A DNA stretch of 64,000 nucleotides from Symbiodinium natans. Its lineage: Eukaryota; Sar; Dinophyceae; Suessiales; Symbiodiniaceae. The notes beneath the pieces were generated by a model that was given only the letters and a program-made list of their open reading frames with translations, searched no databases and was not told the origin of the DNA. The stretch covers positions 62,001-126,000 of the forward strand of contig CAJNDS010000483.1 in assembly GCA_905221605.1 (NCBI GenBank). The letters run 5' to 3'. A program made the translations under genes and the position numbers. Shown in pieces: positions 60,901 to 64,000 of the stretch. The stretch's first letter is position 1. Every line of letters begins with the position of its first letter.

Positions 60901-62780
60901 ACGAGTCCTGGGAAAGCAGCCTCGCACACACAAGAACTCCAAAGGAAGGGGTGGCACATTCATTCATTTGCGCGATGTACCTTTTTGAAGGACATTGCAA
61001 GATGCAGGGTTTGGTGAGCTGTACTGCGACCCTTCGGCAGCATGCGCGAACATGTGGTGCAAAGGCTATTTCAGTGACTCAGGGACCCTCGAGGGGATGA
61101 ACCGCTCGCAAGGAGGCAAGTAAGGCCAAGCTGCAGATCGCTTTCAAGCAGGAGAGATGCTTTGCAGAAGTTGTCCTTGGAAACCTGAGGACACCAAGCC
61201 CAGAGTGCACTAACACGAGATGGACTCTAACCTGACACTGACACTCATGGAAGCCACAATGCCAAAAGGCAGCCCTAGGACTAAGAACGTTCTCTCTCCT
61301 CTTCTTCTTCTCCTTCTTATCCTTCTTCTCCTTCTCCTTCTCCTTCTCCTTCTCCTTCTCCTTCTCCTTCTCCTTCTTGTTCGTCTTCTTCTCCTTCTTC
61401 TTGTCGCGCACCCGTACAAGTTCTTTGCTACTCGGGGGAGAGGATCTTGCCCTTGCCCTTTCTTCCCGGAAAAAGCACAGACTGAGTTGGCTCCAAGCTG
61501 GCACCAAGCACCAAGCACAGAAAAGTTCTCACCCAAACCAAACAGAGACCTCCTGTCCCGCCTCGGGGTGTGAGAGTACGTGTGGACTTCCCCCCCCCCC
61601 CCCGACAACAAGCAGCGGTGTTGCAGTTGCTGCGGCATACTCCGGCTCATTAGAGGGACATGATCAGCAGGATTCAACTTGAGACGACAGCGAGCAGGTA
61701 CACGCTAGGAGGCATGTCCATTGTCTTTGCTGCTCTGGGTCTGTCACTGGTTGCGCGCACACTTCAGCAAGGCTGCAGGGGTTGCGGCAGCGTTGAGGGC
61801 TAAGATTTAGAGTGCAGGATGCATGTAGTGAATCTGTGAAAGCACCAGTAGCAGTTTCGAGCTTAGGGGTCCGGCGCCATGTTCTCACCGGGGACTTACA
61901 AGCTCGCTTCTTGATCGGCATAGCTAGTATCCGACACGAGCACCGCACCCTACAAGCCACCTGCGGATTCTCGCACCGGGTTTGTTTCCCTATGATTCTG
62001 CTCGCATGACCTCCACACAAGAGCTCCCTCGATTGCAGCGCAGAGGACTGACCGCTTGCTCTCTGCTCATGTTTCTTCTTCTTCCTCCTCCTCCTCCTCT
62101 TCTTCTTCTTCTTCTTATTCGTGTGCTTCTTCTTCTTCTTCTTATTCTTCTTCTTCTTATTCTTCTTCTTCTTCTTCTTCTTCTTCTTCTTCTTCTTCTT
62201 CTTCTTCTTCTTCTTCTTCTTCTTCTTCTTCTTCTTCTTCTTCTTCTTCTTCTTCTTCTTCTTCTTCTTTGTCTTCGTCTTCGTCTTCTTCTTCTTCTTA
62301 TTCTTCTTCTTCTTCTTCTTCTACTTCTGCACCCCTCTCCCTCTCTCCCTCTCTCTCACTTTCTGATGACCGCGGATCCAGAGTTCTGTTGGCATTTTTG
62401 GCAAGTGGCACCACCAAGCTCATCGTACCTGAGACGGTGGCCCAGTGATATCACTGTGTTGCACACAACGGTCGGCGCTCGCATTAAGGAGGTCTCTTTA
62501 TCGTCAAGCCAGTCCTCATGAGCCAAGCTGCAAGGCGCTCGCGAACTCCTTGGGCACGAACCGCATCGCCGGAGACCTTTGGAAGACAACACCCATCAGC
62601 TGTCCACCAATGACACGCTGAAGCCGTGCTGTTAGCCAATGGGCTTTAAGGGGCCCAACAGCATACCAGCGGTGTACACGTTTACTGCAACAAAGGTCAG
62701 ACAGGCTGAGTCGGATGGCAGCTGCCAACAGAAGTAGCAGAGCAAAGCACGATGAACATTGCAAAGACAGCTCCTATTTC
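54953..62780 (-). CDS. voltage-gated cation channel-like protein, gene B
   Basis: Exons in order: about 62760-62516 (QRVIGGQLMGVVFQRSP then FVPKEFASALQ), 60825-60655 (LRDAFDTFGAALAFAVSVGV), 60240-60185 (LPGGHQASIQ), 60030-59985 (LRSAYNLNDWG), 58668-58610 S3 (FDFFTTFLLLFTSVLPYLP), 58388-58331 S4 (LKQYANILRLLRLLRV), 58255-58165 (FEAVLTSLEVVKQLKSLRSV), 57471-57352 S5 (VVFFFMTLGVNLFGGVLYKA), 57163-57113 pore (HWFVFNFNDAIMAG), 55908-55860 and 55787-55725 S6, and 55045-54953, a His/Glu-rich tail ending at a stop. The last three join in phase to WLIFPIFYFLGVAIMFEILL. The LFGG S5 motif and S4 arginines support a voltage-gated cation channel. Introns hold TTC microsatellites. The start is not found. 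Confidence 0.75.
55788..55859 (-). other. 72-base GC-AG intron in S6 of channel B
   Basis: It splits FYFLG from VAIMFEI, a place where channel A is uninterrupted (FYLLGVAIIFEI). Channel A is instead split four codons upstream and again eight codons downstream. Confidence 0.8.
56090..56475. repeat. AT-rich (TA)n block in a channel B intron
   Basis: TATATA runs at 56155-56190 and 56370-56465 with interspersed GGGCCC and CATACATA. Reverse frames encode Ile/Tyr runs. Intronic. Confidence 0.8.
61280..61400. repeat. TTC/CTTCTC microsatellite
   Basis: CTCCTT hexamer array of about ten units flanked by CTT triplets. The Lys/Glu and Arg frames on the minus strand are low complexity and lie between exons of channel gene B. 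Confidence 0.9.
62080..62335. repeat. (TTC)n microsatellite of about 250 bases
   Basis: Near-perfect CTT triplets with a few TTATTC and GTCTTC variants. All frames open as Ser, Leu or Phe runs. It lies in an intron of channel gene B, between its N-terminal exon and the exon at 60.8 kb. Confidence 0.95.
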
Positions 62781-63340
62781 CTGCAGCTCCCAATCATTCC
62801 CCATGCTCGCCTGCTGAAAACATTCACGAACTCCAAGAATAGGTCCTGCACAATGGTGATTGGGGCTAGCTGCGGTAGCTGGGGTGTCGTTCTAACTCGG
62901 GGGCTCCTGATAGACTTAGAGGTACTGTCTCTAAAGCTCATGGTGAGCTGCGGATGAAGAATGTTGCAAAGACTGAGAGCCTTTGGGCGTGATCGCATTT
63001 CTCTTAAGCCCACCTGGCACCATGGTCACCATATAGTGAGGCGACATGACTTTCCTATCTTTCCTCGTATAAACAGGGCATGTTAGTGTCAGGACCCAGG
63101 CGGTGTGCAATGTGGTTCCATGGTCCCTGAGGTGCCTACAGTTACTGCATGTCACTGCAGTTGCCCGTCCTTTGAAAGGACCTCGCCACCTTGCTCGGCA
63201 GCTCCCAAACCGTCCACAGACCTCCGAAGGTCCAATGACCGTGACGCATGAAGGGAGGTTCGACAGGGGTCATACACCTTCCGATAAATCTCAATCACAT
63301 AAGCCCCAAGAAGGCAGTTCGAGCATGTGCCCAGCAATTG
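62774..63340 (-). CDS. possible further N-terminal exons of channel gene B
   Basis: Minus-strand frames read IVQDLFLEFVNVFSRRAWG at about 62870-62790 and AYVIEIYRKVYDPCRTSL at about 63310-63255. Composition and strand fit gene B upstream exons, but nothing homologous is visible in gene A, so this is only a suggestion. Confidence 0.3.
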
Positions 63341-63504
63341 CTCGGCCTCAGGGTGTCAAAGGCTGCGAGGGTGCCTGACATCGAAGCAACTCGAAACACC
63401 CTTGTGGCCCACGAGGGTCGTGGAGTCCCAGAACCCCGGAAGCAGAACCTGAAAGACCGCCAACCTCTGCACTCTGCACCATTACACCAAAATGCTCAGA
63501 CAGA

Positions 63505-63560
63505 CAGACAGACACACAAACAAACAAACAAACAAACAAACAAAGAAACAAACAAGCAAG
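63505..63560. repeat. (CAGA)n and (CAAA)n run
   Basis: CAGA units followed by CAAA and CAAG units, leading directly into the CACACG array. Confidence 0.9.
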
Positions 63561-63564
63561 CAAG

Positions 63565-63812
63565 CAAGCACACGCACACACGCACACACGCACACACGCA
63601 CACACGCACACACGCACACACGCACACACGCACACACGCACACACGCACACACGCACACACGCACACACTCACACACGCACACACGCACACACGCACACA
63701 CGCACACACGCACACACGCACACACGCACACACGCACACACGCACACACGCGCACACGCGCACACGCGCACACACGCACACACGCACCCACGCACACACG
63801 CACACACACAGC
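63565..63812. repeat. CACACG octamer/hexamer array
   Basis: About 30 units of ACACACGC, with a few ACACTC and CGCG variants. Reverse frames give Cys/Val/Arg runs, rejected as coding. Confidence 0.95.
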
Positions 63813-63912
63813 CACACAGCCACACAGCCACACAGCCACACAGCCACACAGCCACACAGCCACACAGCCACACAGCCACACAGCCACACAGCCACACAGC
63901 CACACAGCCACA
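63812..63912. repeat. CACACAGC decay-free array
   Basis: Twelve to thirteen nearly identical CACAGCCA units. The unit change from CACACG is abrupt. Confidence 0.95.
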
Positions 63913-63935
63913 CACACACACACACACCTCGCATG

Positions 63936-64000
63936 CTCACATGCTCACATGCTCACATGCTCACATGCTCACATGCTCACATGCTCACATGCTCACATGC
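63936..64000. repeat. CTCACATG octamer array reaching the window end
   Basis: Eight identical eight-base units, TGCTCACA, running off the end of the window, so the true length is unknown. Confidence 0.95.

Noticed and set aside
61982-62521. Leu-, Ser- and Phe-run open frames
   Set aside because: Products of the TTC microsatellite in a channel B intron.
63348-64000. CRISPR-like array from regular short units
   Set aside because: The units are contiguous microsatellites without unique spacers, and the genome is eukaryotic.

Overview
The window looks like nuclear DNA of a dinoflagellate, probably a symbiodiniacean-like species, though no marker gene fixes the genus. It has short coding exons separated by small introns that use GT-AG and also GC-AG and apparently GA-AG borders. 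Short direct repeats are shared across the intron borders. There are many microsatellites, interstitial TTTAGGG-type telomere-like tracts, and protein families typical of these genomes: ankyrin repeats, RCC1-like repeats behind a ubiquitin-like N-terminus, and voltage-gated channel paralogs. It is not bacterial. Most long open frames run through simple repeats or introns and were not called. Gene models were built by eye from domain motifs, reading-frame phase across introns and comparison between paralogs, so borders without a stated phase check are approximate.

Every gene I can identify lies on the minus strand. From high to low coordinate (5' to 3' on the minus strand) they are: channel gene B (about 62.8-54.95 kb), channel gene C (about 50.5-47.03 kb), channel gene A (about 46.4-41.32 kb), several unidentified exons (39.7-38.2 and 37.4-34.4 kb), a UDP-glycosyltransferase (33.80-29.42 kb), an unidentified low-complexity protein (26.95-26.0 kb), dephospho-CoA kinase with a C-terminal membrane anchor (22.97-19.45 kb), ankyrin gene ANK-c (about 17.8-16.4 kb, perhaps starting at a signal-peptide exon at 18.5 kb), a two-exon RCC1-like gene (15.86-14.20 kb), ankyrin gene ANK-b (14.0-10.88 kb) and ankyrin gene ANK-a (5.45-4.87 kb, perhaps running to 3.92 kb). 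The first 3.9 kb, 5.5-9.6 kb, 23-25.9 kb and 51-54.9 kb have no gene I can support.

The three channel genes form a same-strand tandem array with the same order of segments: an N-terminal loop, the LRSAYNLNDWG motif, S3, an arginine-rich S4, S5, an FNFND pore segment, S6 and a charged tail. Their introns fall at different codons, which suggests separate intron gain after duplication. Dephospho-CoA kinase would perform the last step of CoA synthesis, probably on a membrane. The glycosyltransferase carries a signal peptide and a C-terminal membrane anchor, as endoplasmic-reticulum UGTs do. It also has one in-frame TGA that no intron explains, so this copy may be broken.
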